Positions 12,450 through 18,949 of a stretch of DNA of 18,949 nucleotides are shown in pieces (the first letter of the stretch is position 1; each line of letters begins with the position of its first letter). Source of the stretch: CAYTED01 sp964404075. GTDB taxonomy: Bacteria > Patescibacteriota > Minisyncoccia > Moranbacterales > UBA1568. The position numbers and the translations under genes were made by a program. The stretch lies in contig CAYOIM010000018.1 in the NCBI GenBank assembly GCA_964404075.1, positions 1 through 18,949 of the forward strand, in the 5' to 3' direction. The notes beneath the pieces were generated by a model. It ran no database searches. It was not told where the DNA came from and saw only the letters and a program-made list of their open reading frames with translations.

Positions 12450-12458
12450 TGCTATACT
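12450..12458 (+). promoter_or_regulatory. extended -10 promoter of prfB
   Basis: TGCTATACT (12450-12458) is an extended -10 with no good -35. The ATG at 12465 lies 6 nt after the box, so the transcript would start at or next to the start codon. Confidence 0.5.
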
Positions 12459-12464
12459 GCAAAC

Positions 12465-13569
12465 ATGAATGAAGACTTGAGGCGAAAAATTGGCGAGTTG
12501 AACGACAAACTCCTGCGCTTGCAGGAATATCTTTGACTTGCCCAAAAAAGAAGCCCGTATAGCAGAGCTCGCCATGGAATCCGAAAATCCGGATATCTGG
12601 AACAATCCGGAACAAGCATCGAAAACATTGAAGGAACTCGAAACGCTCCGGAGCGAATGCGCTCGTTTCGCGAAGCTCAGAGAGGCGAGCGGGGATCTGA
12701 ACGAACTCATGGCTCTCGATCCGGACGAGGAGGAGGAACGGGAAATCGAGAATCAATATCTCGTCTTCACCAAAGAAGCGGGGGATTGGGAATTCCAAAC
12801 CTTGCTCGGCGGCAAATACGACGCGAACAATGCGCTCCTCACGATCCGTGGCGGAGCAGGAGGGACAGAAGCCCAGGATTGGGCTGCCATGCTCCTGCGT
12901 ATGTATCTGCGTTATGCCGAACGAGCAGGATATTCCTCGAAAGTATTGGATTCGGCTGAGGGAAATGAGGCGGGCATAAAGAACGCGACCATCGAAATCG
13001 CAGGGCGATACGCCTACGGATACCTACGAGGGGAAGCGGGTGTCCATCGGCTCGTCCGACTCTCACCATTCAACGCGAATAATCTGCGACAGACTTCCTT
13101 CGCTTCGGTCGAAGTGCTCCCGGTCATCGAAGAGGATGACACCGCGATCATCGTGAGACCGGAAGACCTCCGTGTCGATACCTACCGCTCCCAAGGAGCC
13201 GGAGGACAGAATGTGAACAAAACCGAAAGCGCCGTCCGCCTCACGCACCTCGCAAGCGGCATCGTCGTCGCCTGTCAGAGCGAACGGTCGCAACTCCAGA
13301 ACAAGACAGAAGCGATGAAAATGCTTCGCGCGAAACTGTATGAACGGGAGAAAGAGAAGAAACTGCAGGAGAAGATATCACTGAAGGGCGAACAACGACA
13401 AGTGGAATTCGGAAGTCAGATTCGTTCCTATGTCCTCCATCCCTACAAGATGGTGAAGGATCATCGGACAGGCATGGAAATGAGCGATCCCGAAGCCATT
13501 CTGAATGGAGAGCTTGATAGCTTCATCAAAAGTGAGCTACAATACCTCCATACCGCAGAAAAAGAATAG
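12465..13569 (+). CDS. prfB: peptide chain release factor 2, with programmed +1 frameshift
   Basis: RF2 ends translation at TGA and TAA. The first frame is 23 codons (MNEDLRRKIGELNDKLLRLQ, then EYL) ending at TGA 12534-12536. The site is CTT TGA C, the classical RF2 shift sequence. Reading GAC from 12535 continues as DLPKKEARIAEL to TAG 13567-13569, giving 367 aa. The RF2 tripeptide SPF (200-202) and the catalytic GGQ (246-248, QGAGGQNVNKTES) are present. Low RF2 causes slippage and more RF2, an autoregulatory loop. The SD-like stimulator upstream of the shift is only AGGA (12522-12525), weaker than the AGGGGG of E. coli. ftsE follows after 11 nt. Confidence 0.96.
12534..12536 (+). promoter_or_regulatory. 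programmed +1 frameshift stop (TGA)
   Basis: The in-frame TGA follows CTT at 12531-12533 and is followed by C (TGAC), the slow-termination context used by RF2 genes. Joining 12465-12533 with 12535-13569 restores the whole protein. Confidence 0.95.
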
Positions 13570-13580
13570 CGAAAAAGAGT

Positions 13581-14318
13581 ATGGAAAAGAAAAGCGAAAA
13601 GGAACCCCGACAGGAACCATCGCCGAAAACTCCGATCATCCGCTTTGAGAATGTCTCGAAGGTGTTCGGAACGCAGGCGATTCTCGAACACGCCAGTTTC
13701 GCGATCAATCCGGGGGAATTCGTCTCGATCGTCGGTCCGAGCGGCGCCGGCAAATCGACCATCCTGAAACTCATTTCCGCCGAAGAAGAAGCGACCGAGG
13801 GGAACATTTCTTTCGACGGTCGGTCTATCCGGGACATCAAGCGCAAGCACCTCCCGTACTATCGACGCAATATCGGCACCATTTTTCAGGATTTCAAACT
13901 GTTCCCGCGGAAAACGATCGGGGAGAATGTCGCTTACGCGCTCGAAGTGGATGGCTACCCCTCGGAAGAAGTACGGGAATCCGTCAATCAAATCCTCGAA
14001 ATCGTCGGGCTGTCCGACAAGTCGCATCGTTTCCCGAAAGAGCTCTCCGGGGGCGAACAACAGCGCGTCTCCATCGCGAGGGCGCTCATTACGAGACCGA
14101 AAGTCATCATCGCCGATGAACCGACAGGCAATCTCGATCCGCTCTCCGCAGAAGGCATCATCAATCTCCTCCTCGAAATAAACTCCTACGGGACGACGGT
14201 CATCCTGGCGACTCACAACAAGACGATCGTCGACTCCCTCGCTCGGCGGGTCATCACTCTCGATCACGGTCATATCACCCGTGACGAAAACCGGGGAGTC
14301 TATCACCTCAGCCGATAA
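13581..14318 (+). CDS. ftsE: cell division ATP-binding protein FtsE
   Basis: The ABC-type ATPase of the FtsEX complex, on the inner face of the membrane, which controls cell-wall hydrolases during division. Motifs in 245 aa: Walker A GPSGAGKST (52-60), Q-loop region IFQDFKLFP, signature LSGGEQQR (155-162), Walker B VIIADEPTGNLD (175-186) and H-loop ATHN (H212). A 17-residue charged N-terminal extension (MEKKSEKEPRQEPSPKT) is unusual. It is 11 nt after prfB and 11 nt before ftsX, so it forms a transcription unit with both. The prfB-ftsE-ftsX order is common in bacteria. Confidence 0.96.
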   Translation: MEKKSEKEPRQEPSPKTPIIRFENVSKVFGTQAILEHASFAINPGEFVSIVGPSGAGKSTILKLISAEEEATEGNISFDGRSIRDIKRKHLPYYRRNIGTIFQDFKLFPRKTIGENVAYALEVDGYPSEEVRESVNQILEIVGLSDKSHRFPKELSGGEQQRVSIARALITRPKVIIADEPTGNLDPLSAEGIINLLLEINSYGTTVILATHNKTIVDSLARRVITLDHGHITRDENRGVYHLSR

Positions 14319-14329
14319 CTCTCAAAACT

Positions 14330-15247
14330 ATGCAACAAGTCTCTCTCAAACTCTGGCGCACCTGGAAGGAAGGATTCCAGTATTTCATCCGAAATGGCTG
14401 GCTCACTTTCGCCGCGATCGTCATACTCACCCTCTCGCTCTTCGTGGGCGCCTTCTCTCTCATCGCGGCGACCTCCGCGAAGTCCGCTCTCAACCTGAAA
14501 CGAGAGAGCCTCTCCATCGCCGTATCACTCAACAGCGATACGCCTGAAGCCCGTATCCAAGAGATCCGCGAAGACTTGAGGCGCTACCAAGAAATCGCTT
14601 CCGTAGAATATGTTTCCAGGGACGACGCCCTAAATGAACTCCTCGCGAGAAATGGCAATGACGATATCATCAAACGCGCGGTCGATACGATCGGGGAGAA
14701 TCCACTCCTCCCGACCCTCGTCATCCGCGCCAATGATCCGAGTCACTACGAACTCATCGCGCATAAGCTGAAGGACTCCATTTATCAAAGTGACATCAAC
14801 CGCATCAATTACGATCGGAACAAGCGGATCATCGACCGCCTCACTTCGGCTTCCCGCACCATCGACCTCGTCGGTTTCGCCATGAGTAGCATTCTCATAC
14901 TCGTCTCATTCATCATTACCTTCTACGCGATACTCATCACGATCAGGTCAAATCGTCAGGAATTCGAAATCATGCGGCTCGTCGGCGCATCCAATCTCTA
15001 TGTCCGTATGCCGGTCATCTTCCAGGGGATTCTCTACGGCATCATCGCGGCAATCCTCTCCCTCGCGCTCCTCGGCATCGCCTTCAAATTCCTCGCGCCA
15101 TATACGACGGGACTCTTCGCAAGCGGAACCATCGTCACTTTCTACTGTGCTCATTTCCTCCCCATCCTCGCATCGCTCCTCGGATCCGGCATCGCGATCG
15201 GCGTTATCTCGAGCGAAGTTGCCGTCCGCGATACCCTGAAGGTGTAG
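14330..15247 (+). CDS. ftsX: cell division protein FtsX (permease-like)
   Basis: The membrane partner of FtsE. The 305-aa protein has the standard FtsX layout: TM1 at about residues 25-48, an extracellular domain (about 50-175) that would contact a peptidoglycan hydrolase or adaptor, then TM2 (181-205), TM3 (228-252) and TM4 (272-296). The conserved cytoplasmic stretch RSNRQEFEIMRLVGASNLYVR follows TM2. The N-terminus shows SLKLWRTWKEGFQYFIRNGWLTFAAI, as in the family. The start at ATG 14330 lies 11 nt after ftsE, with no SD. A terminator follows. Confidence 0.95.
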   Translation: MQQVSLKLWRTWKEGFQYFIRNGWLTFAAIVILTLSLFVGAFSLIAATSAKSALNLKRESLSIAVSLNSDTPEARIQEIREDLRRYQEIASVEYVSRDDALNELLARNGNDDIIKRAVDTIGENPLLPTLVIRANDPSHYELIAHKLKDSIYQSDINRINYDRNKRIIDRLTSASRTIDLVGFAMSSILILVSFIITFYAILITIRSNRQEFEIMRLVGASNLYVRMPVIFQGILYGIIAAILSLALLGIAFKFLAPYTTGLFASGTIVTFYCAHFLPILASLLGSGIAIGVISSEVAVRDTLKV

Positions 15248-15337
15248 CGAGAGAAAAGAGCACGGAGAGAGCAGATGTCAGATAGTAGGGGACGGGAACG
15301 ACACGACGCACGGTAATAAAAATCTGAAATGCCAGAG

Positions 15338-15369
15338 AAAAAGCCATTGACGAAATGGTCTTTTTTTTT
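15338..15369 (+). terminator. rho-independent terminator after ftsX
   Basis: AAAAAG-CCATT (15338-15348), loop gacga, AATGG-t-CTTTTT and a run of nine T (15361-15369). It ends the prfB-ftsE-ftsX unit. Confidence 0.88.
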
Positions 15370-15376
15370 CTATCAT
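15347..15376 (+). promoter_or_regulatory. promoter overlapping the ftsX terminator
   Basis: TTGACG (15347-15352), an 18-nt spacer and TATCAT (15371-15376) would drive the HD hydrolase gene. The -35 sits in the terminator loop, a compact arrangement. Confidence 0.5.
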
Positions 15377-15423
15377 TACCCTTCCAGTCATTTACCAATC
15401 ATTTTTCCGGAAGGAGATGTATC

Positions 15424-16116
15424 ATGCTCTACCAAGACTACGGCGCCTCCACGAGAGACGCACTCGAAGGCACACTCGGTCGACTGCTCGATCTGTTGCG
15501 AATGTACGCTCAACAGAAAGACCCGTCCGCATTTTTCATGGCATGGGTGAAGCAGGCTTTCGCATCCTCACCCGCGGATAGGAAAATTATCGGGAGAACG
15601 ATGAGCTTCGCCAGCCTCGCTCACGGAAGGAAAAAAAGGGAGACCGGAGAAGCATACATCATCCACCCAATATCAGCAGCGGCGATCATCGGTGTCTACC
15701 TAGATATCAAGGATGCCATCTGCATTGCCGGAGCACTCGGGCACGATATCAAAGAAGATCACGCGATACTTGCTAAAGTCGCTATATTCCTCCAAATCAA
15801 TAAATCCGTTCATGCCATCATAGATGGCTGTAATCGAAACGGATATGAAGAAATAATAGATAAGAGGGAACGAGATGACGCGTTCCTCGGCGGTATTTTC
15901 TCGGGAAAATCGGAAGAAATCAGAATCGTCAAATCTGCCGAAAAGATTCACAACAATGTCACTCCCGCGCCTCAGAAAATCGCTGATCCGCAATGGCGGG
16001 CGCGCAAGGTGAGAACGATACGGCAATGGTACGAACCGATGACCCAAAAGACCGGACTCCTCACCGAAGAAATGACCGCCTCCCGAATCGCCATCGAGAA
16101 CGGCATTCGCATGATC
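15424..16116 (+). CDS. HD-domain hydrolase, RelA/SpoT-type small alarmone hydrolase-like
   Basis: 231 aa, no synthetase or TGS domain. The HD pattern follows the RSH hydrolase family: AHGRKKRETGEAYIIHP (H81), GHDIKED (H107, D108, E111, D112) and KSAEKIHNN. In RSH proteins the last motif is usually LADRLHN with a metal-binding Asp; here Glu (E173) replaces it, a conservative change whose effect is unclear. The expected reaction is removal of pyrophosphate from (p)ppGpp, or a related nucleotide. ATG 15424 is chosen because SD AAGGAG (15411-15416) lies 7 nt upstream; the frame is open further back without similarity. It has its own promoter and terminator. The stop is TGA at 16117-16119. Confidence 0.8.
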
Positions 16117-16120
16117 TGAA

Positions 16121-16157
16121 CTGCCCCAAGCACAAGTACGGCTTTGGGCAGTTTTTT
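16121..16157 (+). terminator. rho-independent terminator after the HD hydrolase
   Basis: CTGCCCCAAGC (16121-16131) and GCTTTGGGCAG (16141-16151) pair with one mismatch over a 9-nt loop, followed by TTTTTT (16152-16157). Confidence 0.9.
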
Positions 16158-16387
16158 CTTGCCCGAAATGCTATGCTTATTGAATGAGAGCTATTTACTT
16201 GAATTATAAAGAAACTGACCGAGAACATGCTCTAATACAGTAAATATCGTTGCAGGCGGGCTTGATTAAAATCCACTTTTCAGGTAGTATATTTTCTGTC
16301 GGACCATTCTGGAATTCTGGCTTTTTTGGTTTACTTTGAACCATTTATTTGTTTCTTGGATTTTGGTGATTGGTGATTGATAAAAAT
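16158..16387. other. 230-nt intergenic region with a possible promoter
   Basis: No convincing gene is present on either strand. TTGATT (16262-16267), a 17-nt spacer and TAGTAT (16285-16290) make a plausible promoter for the tRNA-Gln, with a long 5' leader of about 90 nt. The rest is A+T-rich, with a direct repeat GGTGATTGGTGATTG just before the tRNA. Confidence 0.5.
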
Positions 16388-16459
16388 TGGGGAGTAGCCA
16401 AGCGGTAAGGCAGTGGGTTCTGGTCCCACCATGCGAAGGTTCGATCCCTTCCTCCCCAG
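16388..16459 (+). tRNA. tRNA-Gln(CTG)
   Basis: Acceptor TGGGGAG/CTCCCCA, D-arm GCC...GGC, anticodon stem GTGGG/CCCAC with loop TTCTGGT (anticodon CTG, decoding CAG), T-stem GAAGG/CCTTC, discriminator G at 16459. The next bases are CTA, so CCA is not encoded, unlike the tRNA-Thr in this window. Confidence 0.94.
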
Positions 16460-16500
16460 CTAATAAAATTATCGAGAGTTGAACAAAATCAATTCCGTCT

Positions 16501-16905
16501 ATGAACTTCGAGCACCCAACAGAACCCGTCTTACCAACTACAAGCGAATCACCAGAAACCTCCGAGATAGCATCTCTCCTCCTCAAAGCCGAAGGAATGG
16601 AGCATGAGATCGATTCCGAACTCTCCGAGAAATTCAGCGAGGGATTCCTGCAGAGGCTCTCGGAAAAAATGAGCGATTGGGAACAACAATTCCTGACGAG
16701 GGGAAATGCCGCTCTCGACTGGACGGAGGCGAGAGGATTGCCCATTCCCAAATCGCAAGCAGGTCTCTACGCATATTCCGCGGCGACCGGCGCTCTCGGC
16801 ATCGTCGTCCCCGGACTCGGCGTCCTGCTCCCGCTCTCCTATGTGCTCTACACACGGGGAAAGAATATGAATGGCGGTTCGCCCCTTACTCAAAATACGA
16901 TATAA
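16501..16905 (+). CDS. hypothetical protein with hydrophobic hairpin
   Basis: 134 aa. An acidic N-terminal half (about 1-65, helix-prone: EIASLLLKAEGMEHEIDSEL, FLQRLSEKMSDWEQQF) is followed by hydrophobic stretches with Gly/Pro turns (YAYSAATGALGIVVPGLGVL, then LPLSYVLYTRGK), which may enter the membrane. No family is recognised. The start ATG 16501 has no SD. It lies 42 nt after tRNA-Gln and 7 nt before the next gene. Confidence 0.55.
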   Translation: MNFEHPTEPVLPTTSESPETSEIASLLLKAEGMEHEIDSELSEKFSEGFLQRLSEKMSDWEQQFLTRGNAALDWTEARGLPIPKSQAGLYAYSAATGALGIVVPGLGVLLPLSYVLYTRGKNMNGGSPLTQNTI

Positions 16906-16912
16906 GAAGCAT

Positions 16913-17242
16913 ATGTCCATCAACACCACAGAACAATGGGAGGCACTCCTCGGAGGAATGGATGAAATCGTCGTCCTGCTTTCTCTCGAAGCACTCACAC
17001 AAGGAGATCAGATGAAAGTCATCGAAAAATTCTCCTCCATCGTTTTCAAACGACTCCTCCTTCGAATACCCGAAGAGTTCGTCTCGGAATTACGATCAAC
17101 CATCGATGAGACTGAAAACGACGAAAACCTGGAGGCGGTCATCAACATATTCACTCGTGCCTTTCCAGACCTGAATACCGTCGTTCACGAGGAGATGTTA
17201 GAAGTCGCGAAACTCTTCCGAAGCGCGAAAATGTCATCATAA
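16913..17242 (+). CDS. hypothetical protein, possibly DUF5663-like
   Basis: 109 aa, all-helical by appearance, rich in Glu and Leu. The pattern FSSIVFKRLLLRIPEEFVSE ... FPDLNTVVHEEMLEVAKLF resembles short DUF5663-type proteins of Patescibacteria, but I am not certain. ATG 16913 follows AAGAAG closely. ATG 16871 is an in-frame alternative that would overlap the upstream gene and add a basic stretch (MAVRPLLKIRYKKH). Function unknown. Confidence 0.55.
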   Translation: MSINTTEQWEALLGGMDEIVVLLSLEALTQGDQMKVIEKFSSIVFKRLLLRIPEEFVSELRSTIDETENDENLEAVINIFTRAFPDLNTVVHEEMLEVAKLFRSAKMSS

Positions 17243-17259
17243 TACTTCAAGTGAGAAGC

Positions 17260-17862
17260 ATGAAAGGAAAAACGCAGGTAGTGATCATCCATGGCGGCAT
17301 GACCTTCAGAAACCGAGGGGACTATGTACATTTTCTCAAGACACGGGAAATCTCTTTGGAGAAAAAGATGAGGTGGAGTGATGAGTATCTCACGAAAGCG
17401 CTCGGTAAGGATTTCGAGATCATCCGTCCACGAATGCCCCTCCAAGATAATGCCCGATATGAGGATTGGAAAATCCATTTCGAGCGGTACATTCCGTTCC
17501 TGCGAGACGGTGTCATCCTCATCGGGAACTCGCTCGGTGGCATCTTCCTCGCGAAGTATCTCTCCGAACATCATTTCCCGAAAAAGGTCGCATCAGTATT
17601 TCTCGTCTGCCCACCATTCGATGATACGCTCACGGAAGAGGATCTCTGTGGGGGATTTAGATTGAAATCTGATCTCTCGCTCATCGAAAAGCAGTCGACC
17701 GATATCCATCTCCTCTTCTCAGAGGATGATGATGTCGTGCCGGTCTCGCATGCGGAAAAATACAGGGCGAAACTTCCCAGCGCGAAACTTCACATCTACA
17801 AAAGCAAGAACGGTCATTTCCAGATATCCAGGTTCCCGGAAATCGTCCGGATGATCCGTTGA
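17260..17862 (+). CDS. alpha/beta hydrolase, RBBP9/YdeN-like serine hydrolase
   Basis: 200 aa. The N-terminal strand KTQVVIIHGG carries the HGG oxyanion region. The nucleophile elbow is GNSLGG within VILIGNSLGGIFLAKYL. The acid is probably in LLFSEDDDVVPVSHAEKY and the base is the His in KNGHF near the C-terminus. This triad order fits small RBBP9/YdeN-type esterases, whose natural substrates are mostly unknown. ATG 17260 is preferred to the in-frame GTG 17251; SD support is weak (GTGAGAAG). It begins 17 nt after the upstream gene. Confidence 0.82.
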   Translation: MKGKTQVVIIHGGMTFRNRGDYVHFLKTREISLEKKMRWSDEYLTKALGKDFEIIRPRMPLQDNARYEDWKIHFERYIPFLRDGVILIGNSLGGIFLAKYLSEHHFPKKVASVFLVCPPFDDTLTEEDLCGGFRLKSDLSLIEKQSTDIHLLFSEDDDVVPVSHAEKYRAKLPSAKLHIYKSKNGHFQISRFPEIVRMIR

Positions 17863-17893
17863 GATGTCCGGAAATAGCTCTAAGGTGGCTGAC

Positions 17894-17923
17894 TTGACAA
17901 ATGACCGAATTTATCCCTATACT
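17894..17923 (+). promoter_or_regulatory. strong promoter of the 17968 gene
   Basis: Perfect TTGACA (17894-17899), an 18-nt spacer and TATACT (17918-17923). The start near 17931 gives a leader of about 37 nt with an SD. Confidence 0.8.
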
Positions 17924-17967
17924 GATGTCGTTTCGTTATCTTCCCAACTGCAGAAAAGGAGTATCAA

Positions 17968-18558
17968 ATGAACCGAAAAAATGGTTTCTCCGTGGTTGTG
18001 GTATTCCTCGTCATTTTTGGGCTAGGCATTGCCCTGATGGGGATTTTTTCATCGAATTTCCGTCAATCCGTAGGCTTGGAGAGGCACCCAGCGCATGGTC
18101 GTTGGCATGAAGTGATGAAGTCGCATCAGGAACATCAGAAGTCTCAATTACCGGCCGCTCTACTTACTCTCAAGATTCTTCCGAATCTAGACCCAGCCAT
18201 GATCGTCATATTGAGTGAGTATCACGCGCTCCAGAAAACGATACCGGTTGTGCGAAAGCTTGGGGGGAAAGAGTATGACGGCCTTATCGAGAAAATCGTT
18301 GACGATTATGCAAAAGACTGGGATATCGGGAAAAATATACCTCTCAATCCCGCACAAAAAAACGCACTGCTCGAAACACTAAGAGGGGTCGAAAGCATCT
18401 TCGGTCCCTCCTCGAGAGATGAAACCCTATCACTGAGGAAGATCGTCTTTGCGGATGTGGGGTTTCGTCTCGTGGATAGGAAAAGCACGGGAGACGAGGA
18501 GGCTGATCTGCCTCTCAAGCTGACCGTTACGGTGATTACGCTTGGCTCTCCACGATGA
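17968..18558 (+). CDS. membrane-anchored hypothetical protein
   Basis: 196 aa. A short basic N-terminus and one TM helix (GFSVVVVFLVIFGLGIALMGIF, residues about 6-27, quoted in part: VVVFLVIFGLGIALMG) anchor a mostly helical soluble domain (about 45-150) and a C-terminal region with alternating beta-like residues (ADLPLKLTVTVITLGS). There is no lipobox Cys. No family is recognised. The start is firm: AAAGGAG (17955-17961) is 6 nt before ATG 17968. The gene is monocistronic, with its own promoter and terminator. Confidence 0.7.
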   Translation: MNRKNGFSVVVVFLVIFGLGIALMGIFSSNFRQSVGLERHPAHGRWHEVMKSHQEHQKSQLPAALLTLKILPNLDPAMIVILSEYHALQKTIPVVRKLGGKEYDGLIEKIVDDYAKDWDIGKNIPLNPAQKNALLETLRGVESIFGPSSRDETLSLRKIVFADVGFRLVDRKSTGDEEADLPLKLTVTVITLGSPR

Positions 18559-18575
18559 CAGTGAGACTGGCGGGT

Positions 18576-18615
18576 AAACGGATGGTTTTGCTGACGCAAC
18601 CTCATCCGTTTTTTT
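18576..18615 (+). terminator. rho-independent terminator
   Basis: AAACGGATG (18576-18584) and CATCCGTTT (18603-18611) form a 9-bp stem with an 18-nt loop. The T-run covers 18609-18615. Confidence 0.85.
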
Positions 18616-18616
18616 A

Positions 18617-18676
18617 TTACCAAGCGATCGAGCAAAGTGAAAGTACAAACTTTCGCTTTCGAGCGAGCGATGGTAA
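18617..18676 (+). other. stem-loop element downstream of the terminator
   Basis: Outer arms TTACCA (18617-18622) and TGGTAA (18671-18676) enclose an 11-bp hairpin AAAGTGAAAGT / ACTTTCGCTTT (18634-18644, 18649-18659; one G.T) with an ACAA loop. A competing small hairpin CGCT-ttcg-AGCG overlaps its right side. The role is unknown; the rest of 18677-18816 shows no gene. Confidence 0.5.
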
Positions 18677-18816
18677 CTGACACATAAATGCCATTTATTT
18701 TCGTGGATATGTCTTCTCAATAAAGTCCGCACATTTTTCAAAAAATCATGACGCAGAGCGATACGAGTTTCGTTCGATTCAAACTATAAAATGAGCTTCA
18801 TTCTCTTTTACCGGTA

Positions 18817-18949
18817 ATGCATTCAATGATGAGGCTCTTATTTCATCCTCTCAAGGCAGGAATAACCTGGAATCTCAACACCCCTCGGGGCATCCCTCCT
18901 GAATGCATCAGGCTCTATGATGCACAGAATCATATGAGAGCAACAGGTT
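18817..18949 (+). CDS. possible start of a gene running off the window
   Basis: The frame is open for 44 codons from ATG 18817 to the window end (MHSMMRLLFHPLKAGITWN, then LNTPRGIPPECIRLYDAQ). The residue mix is reasonable for a protein, but no SD or clear promoter is seen and no family is recognised. ATG 18826 or 18829 could also be the start. Confidence 0.3.
   Translation, partial: MHSMMRLLFHPLKAGITWNLNTPRGIPPECIRLYDAQNHMRATG

Noticed and set aside
16266..16751. Minus-strand 161-codon frame
   Set aside because: It crosses tRNA-Gln in reverse (GEEGIEPSHGG) and the start of a plausible plus-strand gene.
1..18949. CRISPR array or insertion sequence
   Set aside because: No regularly spaced direct repeats with unique spacers and no transposase or integrase gene were seen.

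Overview
The window looks like a bacterial chromosome fragment, most likely from the Candidate Phyla Radiation (Patescibacteria). This rests on compact single-domain proteins (a shortened HrcA, a lone HD hydrolase), many genes without Shine-Dalgarno (SD) sequences, and AT-rich low-complexity spacers. The phylum is an inference. Code 11 is supported: TGA ends several genes, and an RF2 gene with the classical TGA autoregulatory frameshift is present. A 100-N gap lies at 7000-7099.

Layout. (1) 1-4491, heat-shock block: CIRCE operator and promoter, hrcA, grpE, an Hsp20 gene and dnaK, ending in a strong terminator. DnaJ is not in the window. The dnaK leader can fold so that the start codon is buried in a hairpin, which could be an RNA thermometer. 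(2) 4500-7390, visibly more A+T-rich in its first half, accessory: a Trypco2-like protein, a small membrane protein, a secreted-protein pseudogene with two lesions, a MntA/HepT-type toxin-antitoxin pair, and a minus-strand nucleotidyltransferase (cut by the gap) with a Cys-rich small protein. A promoter / SD / 53-codon ORF / terminator unit follows the gap. (3) 7477-8665: DUF1189-like membrane protein and a small hypothetical protein. (4) 8717-12101, redox block: bacteriohemerythrin (minus), ApbE flavin transferase, a thioredoxin-fold [2Fe-2S] ferredoxin, a small membrane-anchored protein and a two-domain membrane-anchored thioredoxin/DsbA-like protein. (5) 12180-12393 (minus): an intact tRNA-Thr(CGT) sits inside a second tRNA-Thr gene, splitting it at the anticodon loop. 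The interruption is bordered by complementary 12-nt arms and the unit has its own promoter. This is the most unusual structure here. (6) 12465-15247: prfB (programmed +1 frameshift), ftsE, ftsX. (7) 15424-18558: an RSH-type HD hydrolase, tRNA-Gln(CTG), two small hypothetical proteins, a serine-hydrolase-like protein and a membrane-anchored hypothetical protein. The end holds a terminator, a stem-loop and possibly the start of another gene.

Two genome-style signals recur. A 34-47 nt nested palindrome occurs in four intergenic spacers with compensatory base changes. Several promoters place the -10 box so close to the ATG that the transcripts should be leaderless or nearly so, while other genes carry good SD sequences.
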